Shown here: positions 1 through 9,465 of the stretch, piece after piece
How the letters are laid out: each line of letters opens with the position of its first letter
Position numbering within the stretch: the stretch's first letter is position 1
Source of the DNA: Bacteroidetes bacterium HGW-Bacteroidetes-16
Lineage (GTDB): Bacteria > Bacteroidota > Bacteroidia > Bacteroidales > F082
DNA length: 64,000 nt
Assembly (NCBI GenBank): GCA_002840975.1
Contig: PHDN01000024.1
Coordinates: forward strand, 90,292 to 154,291
Direction of reading: 5' to 3'
Program-made: the position numbers and the translations under genes
The notes under the pieces: model-generated
The model's input: only the letters and a program-made list of their open reading frames with translations
Told to the model about the DNA's origin: nothing
Database searches by the model: none

Positions 1-1
1 G

Positions 2-1663
2 ATGGCATCGGTGGCCATGAACCAGGGTGGCGATATCGCCGTTGGATATTCCGTGTCGAGTGCTACTACTTATCCCTCTATTCGCATCGCGGGCCAATCG
101 TCCGGTGCTCCTGCCGGATTGGGTGTACTGGATATTGACGAGGTGTCTATTTTCGATGGTAGCAAATCTCAATCAGGTGTAGACAGGTGGGGCGATTATT
201 CCATGATGTCGGTCGATCCTTCGGATGATAATTCATTTTGGTACACTACCGAATATTCAAACGGAGGCTGGGGATGGAAAACACAAATTGCAAGTGTTTC
301 GTTTGCAGCCCAACCCGTGTGTGATTTCGAGTCGGATGAAACCCTGATCCCTGTGGGTGAAACAGTTAACTTTGCCGATCTCACCGAAGGTATCCCAACC
401 CATTGGAACTGGACCTTTGAAGGAGGTTCTCCGGCAACCTCTGCAGAAGAAAATCCACAAAACATTCAATACAGCGCCGAAGGTGTTTATCCTGTAAAGC
501 TCGTGGCTTACAATGCCATCGGTATCGATAGCATTACCAAAGAATCATTCATAACAGTGAGTGCAACCATATTGCCACTGGTAGATTTTGTTGCCGATAA
601 AAAGGCCATCTGTTTAGGCGAGCCGGTGCAGTTTACTGACATGACGCAATACAGTCCCAATCAATGGAGTTGGGAATTTGTTCCTACAGACATTACCTAC
701 GTGAATGGAACCAGCGCTAACAGTCAAAATCCGGAAGTCGTATTTAATTTATCCGGCGATTATCAGGTGACGCTTACCGCCAACAACCTCAATGGCAGCT
801 CTACCACTACAAAAGACGATATGATTAAAGCGGGAGGGAACACACCATATTTTCTGGAAGATTTTGAGACAGAGGGTGTGAAAACAAACGAATGGACCAT
901 CGAAAATCCTGATGCCGGCGTTACCTGGGAAGTTTTTGAAACCGAAGGCACTGCACCGGGAAATCATTCTGTGGGCATTAATTTTAGAGAATATTTCGCC
1001 ATTGGGCAGCGCGACTATTTAATCTCGCCACCTTTTAACTTAGCCAATACATCCACTCCTTCACTGGAGTTTCAACATGCCTATGCTCAATACTATGCCG
1101 AGGCAGGCGACTCATTGATCGTTTCGGTTTCAGCCGATTGTGGCACTACATGGAACCGCATTTATGCCAATGCCGAAAATGGAACCGGTAATTTTGCCAC
1201 GCACGAATTAACCACCGATGATTGGTGGCCGGCTGTGGCTTCTGACTGGTGCCTGGAAGGATGGGGAGCAAGTTGTATTACCCTCGATTTGTCTGCTTTC
1301 GCAGGAAACGATCAGGTACGTATTCGATTCGAAACCTTTAGCTTTGCAGGTCATCCCATATTTATCGACAATGTTGCAGTAAGCAGCTTGGTCGGAATAC
1401 CCGGTAACTCGTTGGGATTAAGCAAAATGAGGGTATACCCCAATCCATCCGATGGAAATTTCCATGTTGCTTTGCCCGAAGGTCATCAATTCGATAAAAT
1501 TCAGGTGATGAACAATCTGGGACAAATTGTGAAAGAAATACCAGTATCTGCAAAGACTGAAACATGGGTGGTGGAGCGTGAAATTACCTGGCAACCAGGA
1601 ATTTACTTCTTAAAGGGAATTGGACAGACCAACAGTGAAACAGTTAAAGTGATTATCTATTAA
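2..1663 (+). CDS. T9SS-sorted PKD-domain surface protein, 5' truncated by window edge
   Basis: This is the C-terminal 553 residues of a secreted surface protein; the start lies outside the window. Two PKD-like domains lie at roughly residues 105-192 and 192-277, each with the W-x-W-x-F pattern of PKD folds. A jelly-roll or choice-of-anchor type region (about 283-463) follows, and then a T9SS type A sorting domain with the YPNPSDGNF signature near residue 478 and a final KVIIY. The protein is a close paralog of the next gene, matching it domain by domain. The missing N-terminus is expected to resemble residues 1-410 of that neighbour. The role is probably cell-surface attachment or an extracellular function; the substrate is unknown. 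Confidence 0.85.
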   Translation: MASVAMNQGGDIAVGYSVSSATTYPSIRIAGQSSGAPAGLGVLDIDEVSIFDGSKSQSGVDRWGDYSMMSVDPSDDNSFWYTTEYSNGGWGWKTQIASVSFAAQPVCDFESDETLIPVGETVNFADLTEGIPTHWNWTFEGGSPATSAEENPQNIQYSAEGVYPVKLVAYNAIGIDSITKESFITVSATILPLVDFVADKKAICLGEPVQFTDMTQYSPNQWSWEFVPTDITYVNGTSANSQNPEVVFNLSGDYQVTLTANNLNGSSTTTKDDMIKAGGNTPYFLEDFETEGVKTNEWTIENPDAGVTWEVFETEGTAPGNHSVGINFREYFAIGQRDYLISPPFNLANTSTPSLEFQHAYAQYYAEAGDSLIVSVSADCGTTWNRIYANAENGTGNFATHELTTDDWWPAVASDWCLEGWGASCITLDLSAFAGNDQVRIRFETFSFAGHPIFIDNVAVSSLVGIPGNSLGLSKMRVYPNPSDGNFHVALPEGHQFDKIQVMNNLGQIVKEIPVSAKTETWVVEREITWQPGIYFLKGIGQTNSETVKVIIY

Positions 1664-1685
1664 TTGTGTTTATTACAATAATCCG

Positions 1686-1749
1686 AAAGTGGATATAATT
1701 TATTTGGTAATTGGAAATTGTTCAAAACCGGATGAATTATATCCACTTT
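1686..1749 (+). terminator. 15-bp perfect inverted repeat, probable terminator
   Basis: AAAGTGGATATAATT at 1686-1700 is exactly complementary to AATTATATCCACTTT at 1735-1749, with a 34-nt loop, and T residues follow. It begins 23 bp after the stop of the first T9SS gene. The loop is long for an intrinsic terminator, so the function is inferred. The right arm runs into the -33 element of the next promoter. Confidence 0.5.
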
Positions 1750-1782
1750 TTGTATGCCGAATAAGCAGATTATCTATCTTTG
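1749..1782 (+). promoter_or_regulatory. Bacteroidota-type promoter for the second PKD/T9SS gene
   Basis: TTTG at 1749-1752 and TATCTTTG at 1775-1782 match the Bacteroidota -33 (TTTG) and -7 (TAnnTTTG) elements, with 22 bp between them. The expected transcript start near 1789 leaves a leader of about 50 nt before the ATG at 1839. Confidence 0.6.
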
Positions 1783-1838
1783 CGACTCATTTATCCAATT
1801 GAATAAATGTACCTTATATTATTAACAGGATCAAAATC

Positions 1839-4739
1839 ATGAAAAAATTTATTACCGCATTTTTAATTTGTACCTTGCTTCTTTTCATTCCGATGACGGG
1901 TATGTTTGGTCAAAGCATTCATCCAACCAAAATTGCTAAAGCCGCTTATTTCGATAAGTCACCGGCTTTGCGCGATGTTCAACCAATTCCACTCGGCCAA
2001 ATTGAGCGCACTTGGAAGGACAAGAAAATCCCCAACATATTCGATTTCGGCAAATTCAACCAGAAGGCTTCCTGGATAAAAGGAGAAGATCCTGCCTTGC
2101 AGAAACAACAAGGAAACCCAATGAGTGCTGATGCAGTTATTGATGTCAACGTCGCCGGCATTACCAATATTTATGGTGTTGCTCCTCCTGATACTGATGG
2201 GGACGTTGGTCCAAACGAATTTTTCCAAATGGTTAACAACGGCTTCGCCATTTACAACAAATCCGGGGTTAAGACTTATGGCCCGGCGGATAATATTACC
2301 CTTTGGAGTGGTTTCCCGGGTCCATGGTCGAACACCAATGATGGCGACCCGGTGGTGTTATACGATGAATATTCCGACAGGTGGATTGCCACCCAATTTT
2401 CACTTCCCAATTACCCGAACGGTCCTTTCTATGAATTGGTAGCTGTTTCGGAAACCGGTGACCCGCTGGGTGCCTGGTATCGTTATGCGTTTCAATTCGA
2501 CAACATGCCTGACTATCCCAAGTTTGGCGTTTGGCCTGATGGTTATTACTTTACCAGCAACCAGTTTGATAGTGGTAACTGGGCCGGAGCAGGCATTAGC
2601 ATCCTAGATCGTGATGCGATGTTGATAGGTGACCCTGATGCTCAAATGTTATTTTTTGCCATGGGTACAAGCAACGGAAGTCTGCTTCCTTCTGATGCAG
2701 ATGGTTCGATGCAACCTCCCGCCGGAGCTCCTTGTTACTTTGTATCGGTTGCGGGCGCTTCCCTTAAAATGTGGTCGGCCACCGTTGACTGGAATAACGT
2801 GAACAACACGACCGTTGATTATCTTGGCTATATCCCTGTTGATCCCTATTCGAGCAATAACATCAATATTTCGCAACCAGGAACCTCCCAAAAACTGGAT
2901 GACCTGGCCGACAGATTGATGTATCGTTTACAATACCGCAATTTCGGCGATTATGAAGTTATGCTGACCAATCATACTGTTAATGCCACCGGAGCTGGTC
3001 AGGCTGGTGTTCGCTGGTATGAATTAAGAAAATATGACGCCGATTGGGAACTCTATCAGCAAGGAACATTTGCTCCTGCAGATGGTGCCTCGAGGTGGAT
3101 GGGAAGTATAGCCATGAATGACCTGGGCGACATTGCCATTGGATATTCTGTTTCGTCTTCTACTCTTTTTCCCTCTATCCGCATTGCGGGCCAATCTGCC
3201 GGAGCTCCCATGGGACTTGGTGTGCTCGACATTGATGAAATCAGCATCAAGGAAGGAACCAAATCGCAGACCGGTATAAATCGCTGGGGCGACTATTCAG
3301 CTATGACAGTTGACCCGGCAGACGGGTTGACATTTTGGTATACTCAACAGTATTCCAATGGCGGTTGGAACTGGCGGACTCAAATTACTGCTGTTAATTT
3401 CGCTCAGGCCCCTGCCCCTGATTTTATTGCCGACAATGTATTGATCCCGGTAGGAGAAACAGTTAACTTTTTCGATCAAAGCCTGAACCTGCCAACCGAA
3501 TGGGCATGGACTTTTAGTGGTGGTCAGCCTGACGCCTCCACCGAGAGAAACCCTGAAAACATACTTTACGCTACTGAAGGGAGTTTTACCGTTGAGTTAA
3601 CCGCAACCAATGACATTGGAAGCAATACCGTGGTTAAGGAAGCCTACATTACCACCAGTTCAACCATTTTACCCGGAGTAGACTTTGAAATCAGTGCAAT
3701 AGCTGGCTGTACTTCAGATACTATTTCATTCACCGATTTAACACAATATCTCCCACGGCAGTGGAATTGGGAGTTTAATCCTTCAACCGTTACTTTTGTA
3801 AATGGTACCGGACCTTCGAGTCAAAACCCGGTGGTTGTTTTCGACCAGCCCGGAGTTTACTCTATTACCCTGACTGCCACCAACCTGAATGGTTCTTCTT
3901 CCCTCGAAAAGCCCGAATTGTTTACTGCCGGGGGAATGATACCCTATTTTGTTGAAACTTTTGAAGACGGGCTTGCTCAAAACAACTGGACCGTTGAAAA
4001 ATCGACCAGTGAGTTTACCTGGGAAATTAAGCAAATCGGAGGAACCTCCCCCGGAAACAGGGCGGCGGGTATTTTGTTGCGCGACAAACCGGAAGGTGAA
4101 CGTGACCGGCTGATTTCACCTGCCTTCAATCTCTCGGGATTGTCGAGTGCCTCACTCGAGTTTCAATATGCCTACGCCCAGCGCAACGATCGTTTATATG
4201 ATTCTCTGATCGTTTATATTTCGTCCGATTGCGGCAACTCCTGGACCAGAATATTTGCCGGCGGAGAAGATGGATTTGGGAGTTTTGCAACCCATGAACT
4301 GGCCTCCACTTTTTGGCCTGAAACAGCTGACGACTGGTGTATTTCCGGTTGGGGAGCACAATGTGTCAGCCTGGATTTAACTGCCTGGACCGGCAACTCA
4401 GATGTAAAACTGGCTTTTGAATCATACAGTGATCTGGGAAACCCATTATTTATAGATAACATCGCGGTTAGCCAATACTTAAGTGTTAATGAAATCAACA
4501 GCAATGCCATCAAGGTATACCCCAATCCTACCAACGGATCGCTTCAGGTTTTGATAGGAGATTCTCCATATACACAAATTCAACTTCTGAATCAGTATGG
4601 GCAAGTGGTTTATCAAACCCGGGTGGATAAAAAATCTGCTACCGTCATTATTCCTGATCTGGGATTAAGCACCGGAATGTATTTTGTGGTAGCCCGGGGT
4701 GCTAAGGGTATGAGCACCGTGAAACTGATAGCTTATTAG
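1839..4739 (+). CDS. Large T9SS-sorted PKD-domain surface protein
   Basis: 966 residues. A signal peptide of about 24 residues ends in a G-M-F-G|Q site, so the mature protein would start with Gln. A large N-terminal region (about 60-520) has no domain I can name, but its repeated W/G/D-rich stretches suggest a beta-propeller or other beta fold. PKD domains lie at about 523-607 and 612-697, and a jelly-roll-like region at about 702-885. The T9SS type A sorting domain is at about 893-966 (VYPNPTNGS, ending KLIAY). It is a tandem paralog of the preceding gene but has its own promoter. It should cross the outer membrane by T9SS and be anchored on or released from the surface. The ligand or substrate is unknown. 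Confidence 0.88.
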   Translation: MKKFITAFLICTLLLFIPMTGMFGQSIHPTKIAKAAYFDKSPALRDVQPIPLGQIERTWKDKKIPNIFDFGKFNQKASWIKGEDPALQKQQGNPMSADAVIDVNVAGITNIYGVAPPDTDGDVGPNEFFQMVNNGFAIYNKSGVKTYGPADNITLWSGFPGPWSNTNDGDPVVLYDEYSDRWIATQFSLPNYPNGPFYELVAVSETGDPLGAWYRYAFQFDNMPDYPKFGVWPDGYYFTSNQFDSGNWAGAGISILDRDAMLIGDPDAQMLFFAMGTSNGSLLPSDADGSMQPPAGAPCYFVSVAGASLKMWSATVDWNNVNNTTVDYLGYIPVDPYSSNNINISQPGTSQKLDDLADRLMYRLQYRNFGDYEVMLTNHTVNATGAGQAGVRWYELRKYDADWELYQQGTFAPADGASRWMGSIAMNDLGDIAIGYSVSSSTLFPSIRIAGQSAGAPMGLGVLDIDEISIKEGTKSQTGINRWGDYSAMTVDPADGLTFWYTQQYSNGGWNWRTQITAVNFAQAPAPDFIADNVLIPVGETVNFFDQSLNLPTEWAWTFSGGQPDASTERNPENILYATEGSFTVELTATNDIGSNTVVKEAYITTSSTILPGVDFEISAIAGCTSDTISFTDLTQYLPRQWNWEFNPSTVTFVNGTGPSSQNPVVVFDQPGVYSITLTATNLNGSSSLEKPELFTAGGMIPYFVETFEDGLAQNNWTVEKSTSEFTWEIKQIGGTSPGNRAAGILLRDKPEGERDRLISPAFNLSGLSSASLEFQYAYAQRNDRLYDSLIVYISSDCGNSWTRIFAGGEDGFGSFATHELASTFWPETADDWCISGWGAQCVSLDLTAWTGNSDVKLAFESYSDLGNPLFIDNIAVSQYLSVNEINSNAIKVYPNPTNGSLQVLIGDSPYTQIQLLNQYGQVVYQTRVDKKSATVIIPDLGLSTGMYFVVARGAKGMSTVKLIAY

Positions 4740-4759
4740 ACACTTACGTCAATCCTACT

Positions 4760-4794
4760 AAAAAGAGCGGCCGGTTCATCCGACCGCTCTTTTT
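4760..4794 (+). terminator. Rho-independent terminator after the second T9SS gene
   Basis: AAAAAGAGCGGCCGG (4760-4774) pairs with CCGACCGCTCTTTTT (4780-4794) with one mismatch and a 5-nt loop. The right arm ends in a T run. It starts 21 bp after the stop codon and may also serve the converging TonB receptor gene on the other strand, because both arms carry an A/T tract. Confidence 0.85.
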
Positions 4795-4859
4795 GTTGGG
4801 TTCAGCCTCGACACATTGCGGTGCTGCGCAACACGCAGAGTACTATATATTTAGGCTCA

Positions 4860-7109
4860 TTAATTTTTGTCATTTCTCGTCACTCCAAAAGGGATTTTCA
4901 TATTAAATGAAATATTTCTACCCGGATTGTATAAGTTTACTTCTTTTAATGTCGATAAATGGTCAATATATTTTTTGTCGAATAGATTATTTGCACTGAT
5001 GCTTAACGAAATAAATTGATCCTTAATTTGGATATTTCCTCCAATGCTTACATCAATCAGTGTATAACCCGCTGTTGTGGTTTCGTCGGGCGCAGCGTTG
5101 TTTTGATCAAATGCGGTGAGGGAGTTTACTGAAACGTATGCCTTATTAAAAAACAGCAACTGTTCTTTTTCACTCCTTAATTCGAAACGCAATTTATGAG
5201 CCGGCACAAAAGGCAGGTAGTCGCCATTCTGTTGTTTACCAACTACAGACGAATAGGTGGTTTCCAAATGCAACCATTTTAATGATTTGGGATGAACATG
5301 TAAACCTGCCTCGCCTCCAAACAAAGTAGAATTCGACTGTTTATATTTGAAAATATCAATCCCCAAAGCCGTCGTGTCGCCGGTTGGTGAAATATAGATG
5401 TAATTATTGACAATGTTGTAGTACCCCGCAATGTCAAAAGTGATATTATCTACATGGTAATGAAGGCTCAAATCCGTTTCATAGGCATTTTCGGGAACAA
5501 GATTTTGGTCTCCGATTTCGTAACGCAATTCGTGTTGACCGTTTGAGGTAAGTTCAGCCAGGTTAGGAGTCCGGTATGCTGAGGCAAAGTTTGTTCTAAA
5601 CAATAGTTTTTCTGATAAGTGATAAGTAGCTCCAAGCGACCCACTGAAACTACCAAATGACTTGTCGAGTGGTGCACGATATGTCATTGAATCTGTTGCT
5701 GATCCAATTGCCCGGGTGTAAATCGATTTATTATCATAACGAATGCCCGTTTGGAGTTTTAATTTTTTGAAAAAAGTGTATTGTAACAAACCAAAGACAG
5801 AATAATTATTTGTCGTAGCATCAGGCAATAATTTAGTTTCTCTGTTGTTCAGATTTGTATTTGTTTGATTATAACCCTGAAAACCGATGATGTATTCTGA
5901 GTTTTCCTTCGATGATAAATGAAGTTTGACATCATAAGTTAATGTTGCAAGTTCCATTTGTAATTCATATACACCAACATCGCCAAAATGAACTAATTCC
6001 GTATTCTGATATGCTGAATTAATGTCAAGTTTAAATTGACCTAAATACAATTTGTTTTGAGAAGAAATTAAATGAGTATTCAATTCCTGAAACCAAATCT
6101 TGTTTTCCCTTCCCCTTTTTGTGATGGCTTCAATTGCTTCGTCTTCAACCAATCCAAGTTTTTGATTGTTGAAGTCATAAAACAATTTGAAAGTGCCAAC
6201 TTTATCTGTAAATCCGGCATTTGCCTTCATTGACTTTTCGTTGAAACGTGAGTTTGGAACAAAAACACCTCCTCCCTGAAGAAAATCGGAATTTGTTTTT
6301 TGTCCAATCCTTAAACCTCCGAAGAACTTTCCTGATGCTCCTTTTATACCAAAATTATTGGTCATGCCCAGCGTGTTTGAATAAAGATGCAAATTGTAAT
6401 CGCCAATAATACTGCCAATGGGAGCAGGTTTTTCTTTTATAAAATTAATAACGCCACCAATGGCATCCGATCCATAAAGCAATGAAGCAGGCCCTTTGAT
6501 GATCTCGACATTATCAATACCAAATTCGTCAATCCCGAGAGGATGATGACTCGAATACTGGTAATTCTCAAACCGTACTCCATTATTTAATACTAAAATG
6601 TCATTCATTGACAGTCCACGAATTACGGGCTTCGAAACGCCACTTCCTTTCGAAATCATATCAACACCTGGCACTTTTGTAAGTATTTCAGTAAAATTTG
6701 GGGTATTCGTAATTTTTAGGGGATCGAGTTTGAGTATTTCAATCTTTACAACATTTTCATGTTGTGCTGAGTTGTATCCACCGGAAACAACTATTTCTTC
6801 CATTTCTATTGCTATTTGTCTTAGTGAGATATTCAATTCCAAACTTTCTCCATTTAACTCAACTGTTTCAATGCGATTGGTGTACCCTAGGGTTGAGAAT
6901 TGAATTTTAATTTTGCCATTCGGCAAATTTGATAAAGCATAAGTTCCATTGGAATTTGAAACGGTACCTTTATTCATATCATGAACAAAAATGCTTGCGC
7001 CGATCAACGGCAAATTGTCCTGGTCGGTAATTTTTCCTGTTATTTTATTTTGCGCGTTTGATATGTGATACGACATTACCACCATGCAAATGATCAATAA
7101 TCTTTTCAT
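4860..7109 (-). CDS. TonB-dependent outer-membrane receptor
   Basis: 749 residues. A signal peptide ends S-N-A|Q at about residue 19. A carboxypeptidase-regulatory-like beta-sandwich follows (about 22-105, starting ITGKITDQDNLPLIGASI). The plug domain is at about 115-230, with the VPGVDM and GPASLLYGSDAIGG signatures. The rest is a 22-strand-type barrel with aromatic-rich strands. The N-terminal domain is typical of Bacteroidota receptors. No SusD partner is nearby, which argues against a glycan receptor. The gene lies 58 bp downstream of a small His/Cys-rich gene on the same strand, so a metal or metal-chelate substrate is a reasonable inference. The exact substrate cannot be read from the sequence. 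Confidence 0.92.
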   Translation of the reverse strand: MKRLLIICMVVMSYHISNAQNKITGKITDQDNLPLIGASIFVHDMNKGTVSNSNGTYALSNLPNGKIKIQFSTLGYTNRIETVELNGESLELNISLRQIAIEMEEIVVSGGYNSAQHENVVKIEILKLDPLKITNTPNFTEILTKVPGVDMISKGSGVSKPVIRGLSMNDILVLNNGVRFENYQYSSHHPLGIDEFGIDNVEIIKGPASLLYGSDAIGGVINFIKEKPAPIGSIIGDYNLHLYSNTLGMTNNFGIKGASGKFFGGLRIGQKTNSDFLQGGGVFVPNSRFNEKSMKANAGFTDKVGTFKLFYDFNNQKLGLVEDEAIEAITKRGRENKIWFQELNTHLISSQNKLYLGQFKLDINSAYQNTELVHFGDVGVYELQMELATLTYDVKLHLSSKENSEYIIGFQGYNQTNTNLNNRETKLLPDATTNNYSVFGLLQYTFFKKLKLQTGIRYDNKSIYTRAIGSATDSMTYRAPLDKSFGSFSGSLGATYHLSEKLLFRTNFASAYRTPNLAELTSNGQHELRYEIGDQNLVPENAYETDLSLHYHVDNITFDIAGYYNIVNNYIYISPTGDTTALGIDIFKYKQSNSTLFGGEAGLHVHPKSLKWLHLETTYSSVVGKQQNGDYLPFVPAHKLRFELRSEKEQLLFFNKAYVSVNSLTAFDQNNAAPDETTTAGYTLIDVSIGGNIQIKDQFISLSISANNLFDKKYIDHLSTLKEVNLYNPGRNISFNMKIPFGVTRNDKN

Positions 7110-7167
7110 TTTATTACGTTTAATTGATAGACAAAATTTTATTCAACACCAAAAATGGTGCTTGTCA

Positions 7168-7485
7168 TTAAATCTGTCTATCTGGTGGAGCACGTAATAA
7201 AAATGAAAAGTTGGAAAGTGTAGAATAATTAACAGACTTGTAATGATTGCAATAGTTGGCTAATGGTTGTTTTTTTTGTAAAACGAGATTTTCAAAGTCT
7301 GAAGAAAAAACAGAGAATTCAAAATTACAAACGGTGCATTTTTCCTGAAATGCATGGTAATGCATCCCGCTCTTTGACTTGCATTCAAAGCGTTTATGAT
7401 GATGCTCAAGCTTAACCAATGAAGGTAAAAGAAATACCAACAAGAGTAATAAAGAAGCAATATTTTTCAAGTTTCCAATCATCAA
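7168..7485 (-). CDS. Small His/Cys-rich membrane-anchored or exported protein upstream of TonB receptor
   Basis: 105 residues, function unknown. It has a hydrophobic N-terminal segment (about 8-25), then a cluster of potential metal ligands: LEHHHKRFEC, GMHYH, and CTVCNFEF, with another C-x-H near residue 80. The family cannot be named from sequence alone. Its position directly upstream of the TonB receptor suggests co-transcription. The ligand cluster suggests a periplasmic metal-binding or metal-sensing accessory. Note the high density of His and Cys within about 40 residues and the short basic/polar tail. Confidence 0.65.
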   Translation of the reverse strand: MMIGNLKNIASLLLLLVFLLPSLVKLEHHHKRFECKSKSGMHYHAFQEKCTVCNFEFSVFSSDFENLVLQKKQPLANYCNHYKSVNYSTLSNFSFLLRAPPDRQI

Positions 7486-7986
7486 ACCATTTGATCCATT
7501 GTGTCGTTTTTTTTAAAAGCATGGCCGTTATATGAGATACTTCGGGGAGTCGGTTTTTGTCACAATTAGATGACGCAAACGCTATTGCGGGCAGAATAGT
7601 GCATAACCAACTACATTCCAACGTTATCAACATGATAATGAACCTGATTTTCCGGCAGGTGAGCTAACTCCGCCTCCACGGATAATTTCGCAAAAGTAGC
7701 GGATTCTTTCAATTCCTGATTATTTTTCAAAAATTGATTGAGAGGAGGAAGAAATATGGTTTTACAATGGTTACATAGAATAACAGCAATTAATATAACA
7801 CCGGGTTTTGGATTTTATCCATCTTGCCGGAACAGAACTCAAAACAGGACTCCCAAAAACAGGAATCCACTTTCCTTACAAATAATCCAATTCTTTCTTA
7901 GTGCATCAACCTCAAACCGGAACATCGCCAGGTGCTGTGTGGTGCTCATATCCCTTGGTTATTGTGTGTTGCTTTTTTTCTATTTC
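7486..7986. other. 500-bp intergenic region upstream of the TonB operon
   Basis: No convincing gene was found. A minus-strand -7-like element, TACTTTTG (plus-strand 7691-7698), could drive the His/Cys gene and would give a leader of about 200 nt. That leader contains a small hairpin (TTATCA-TGT-TGATAA, near 7624-7640). I compared it by eye with the cobalamin riboswitch consensus and saw no match. Short open frames here have no coding character. Confidence 0.4.
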
Positions 7987-8823
7987 TTACCACTTTTTCA
8001 ATCGGAGAACGTCAATGTAAAACTGCTTGATTTGATAAGGATAGGTTTCATAAACCGCATTATCCTCATTTATTGTATAGCCCTTCTTAAAGTCAACTTC
8101 ACATTCCGTTAGGATTTCTTCGGCCAGGTTTGCCCGGCCTGTCCGAAATAGTGACAAGGCCTTATAATATTTGGCGTCTGAAAAGGCCGGGTAGTTCTTT
8201 AATGCTTTGTCGAAATACAGAATAGCATCTTGATGCCGGTTTAATTCCTGTGTCGCGATTCCTGCATAAAAAAGGTCCAGAAAATGTATCCAATTTTCTC
8301 CATTTGCCTTTTTTGCCTGATCAATACTATTTTCCAAAAAGTACAATGATTTTGAGAAGTCGCCCAACTGTAAGTAGCATAGTCCAATGTAGAAGTCGTA
8401 TGTGTGATCCATCACAATACCATTTTCACCTTTTATTATTTTTGCCGTTTGAAAGTCCTGAATAGATTCATGATATGTCCGGGCGAAAATACACTTTATA
8501 AAAGCTCTGTAGTCAATATATGATTGAGGGTCGAGTTCTACGGCCCTGTCCAGTGACTTAAGTCCCAGTTCGCATTTGCCTTGTTTAAAGTAAGGCATGG
8601 CTTTCTGTTGGTACAAATAGGCCAAATTAGGGTTGATGGCGATTGCAGAGTCGAGATACAATTGATATTCAGGTGAAAAATATCTAATTTTCCACGCTCC
8701 GTTCTCCAAATACCTTTTAACTAGTTGATCGTCCGTTAATTCGTGCACTTTAGTATCTGAATTATTCTGTCCTGAAGTCGAACATGAAGTCAAAAGGATT
8801 ATCAGGTAAATAAAATTTCTCAT
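7987..8823 (-). CDS. TPR-repeat lipoprotein
   Basis: 278 residues. The N-terminus MRNFIYLIILLTSC is a lipoprotein signal peptide with the lipid-modified Cys at residue 14. Tandem tetratricopeptide-like helices run from about residue 55 to 245 (for example NPNLAYLYQQKAMPYFKQGK and DAILYFDKALKNYPAFSDAK). The protein is probably anchored in the outer or inner membrane facing the periplasm and acts as a protein-interaction scaffold; the partner is unknown. The first 21 codons and the upstream flank are duplicated near the right end of the window, at 63659-64000. Confidence 0.8.
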   Translation of the reverse strand: MRNFIYLIILLTSCSTSGQNNSDTKVHELTDDQLVKRYLENGAWKIRYFSPEYQLYLDSAIAINPNLAYLYQQKAMPYFKQGKCELGLKSLDRAVELDPQSYIDYRAFIKCIFARTYHESIQDFQTAKIIKGENGIVMDHTYDFYIGLCYLQLGDFSKSLYFLENSIDQAKKANGENWIHFLDLFYAGIATQELNRHQDAILYFDKALKNYPAFSDAKYYKALSLFRTGRANLAEEILTECEVDFKKGYTINEDNAVYETYPYQIKQFYIDVLRLKKW

Positions 8824-9103
8824 TTTTTATTTCGCTTATACTGCACTGACCAAAAAGAGTTGCACTTGACTGATGAGTGTATGAAGTTTTCTGATTTTAT
8901 TTTTAAATCAGCACAAAATAATAGCATAAATCAGCCAACTGTTTTTCGTTATGTTGATAATTTATTGACTGTCGCGGCCAACAAACCTGTTTTTGCCGGT
9001 TAAAAAACCCATTGCCATTTGCACATTCCTTGTTACACTATCCGCCGACTTTAGGAACGAAATGTAGCGAATTATTTCTTTTTGCCTCGAAGCCGATATT
9101 CAA
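8756..9103. repeat. Direct repeat copy 1 (TPR gene 5' end, flank, DUF1905 3' end)
   Basis: This stretch is repeated in the same orientation at 63655-64000 with scattered differences. It covers the first codons of the TPR lipoprotein gene, about 250 bp of upstream DNA and the C-terminal codons of the broken DUF1905 gene. The homology continues up to the right edge of the window, so its true end is not visible. Confidence 0.85.
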
Positions 9104-9356
9104 TAGCAATATCAATTGTTTCGCCAATTCGTTTTGGTGGATTTTTAAGTATCGTGGTATTAATGTACGACCTTCAATCACCACTGAATTTCACTAAGGT
9201 TTGTTTATGTTGATTATTGTTTATAACAATACACTCGGGTATATGCCCTTTGTCTTTCCCGGCCCGGGTGAATAGATCTTTCAGGATTTGTTCAGGCACA
9301 TAAACGAATGGGTTTATTCCTATTATATCCAATGTGGTTTTAAATTGATGCATCAT
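9072..9356 (-). pseudogene. DUF1905-domain gene with internal stop
   Basis: Reading from ATG at 9356, the frame gives MHQFKTTLDIIGINPFVYV and later KQTLVKFSGD, which matches the start of the DUF1905 domain (YdeI/OmpD-associated family). A TGA at 9174-9176 interrupts it where the family normally has Trp (FSGEW-R). In the same frame it then continues RSYINTTILKNPPKRIGETI and ends at TAA 9072-9074. The 95-codon total fits one complete DUF1905 domain, so the gene appears inactivated by a single TGG-to-TGA change unless read through. Its 3' end is within the segment duplicated at 63950-64000. Confidence 0.7.
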
Positions 9357-9465
9357 GGTTGCTGTATGATTTTACGGTTGTACCTTACTTTGTGTATACC
9401 GGTTAAAGTGTATCATGCATGCCTCATTAGGACTACTATTTTTCTTAATTAAATTACCCCGGCAA

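Noticed and set aside
7412..7633. 73-codon minus-strand frame upstream of the His/Cys gene
   Set aside because: The start looks signal-like, but it overlaps the better supported gene and has no other coding evidence.
7500..7700. Possible cobalamin riboswitch before the TonB operon
   Set aside because: No B12-box or conserved core was recognised, only short hairpins.
7738..8112. 124-codon plus-strand frame
   Set aside because: It overlaps the 3' end of the TPR lipoprotein gene on the other strand and its composition looks like an antisense shadow.
8881..9003. 41-codon plus-strand frame upstream of the TPR gene
   Set aside because: The duplicate at 63780 does not keep the frame open, so it is unlikely to be coding.
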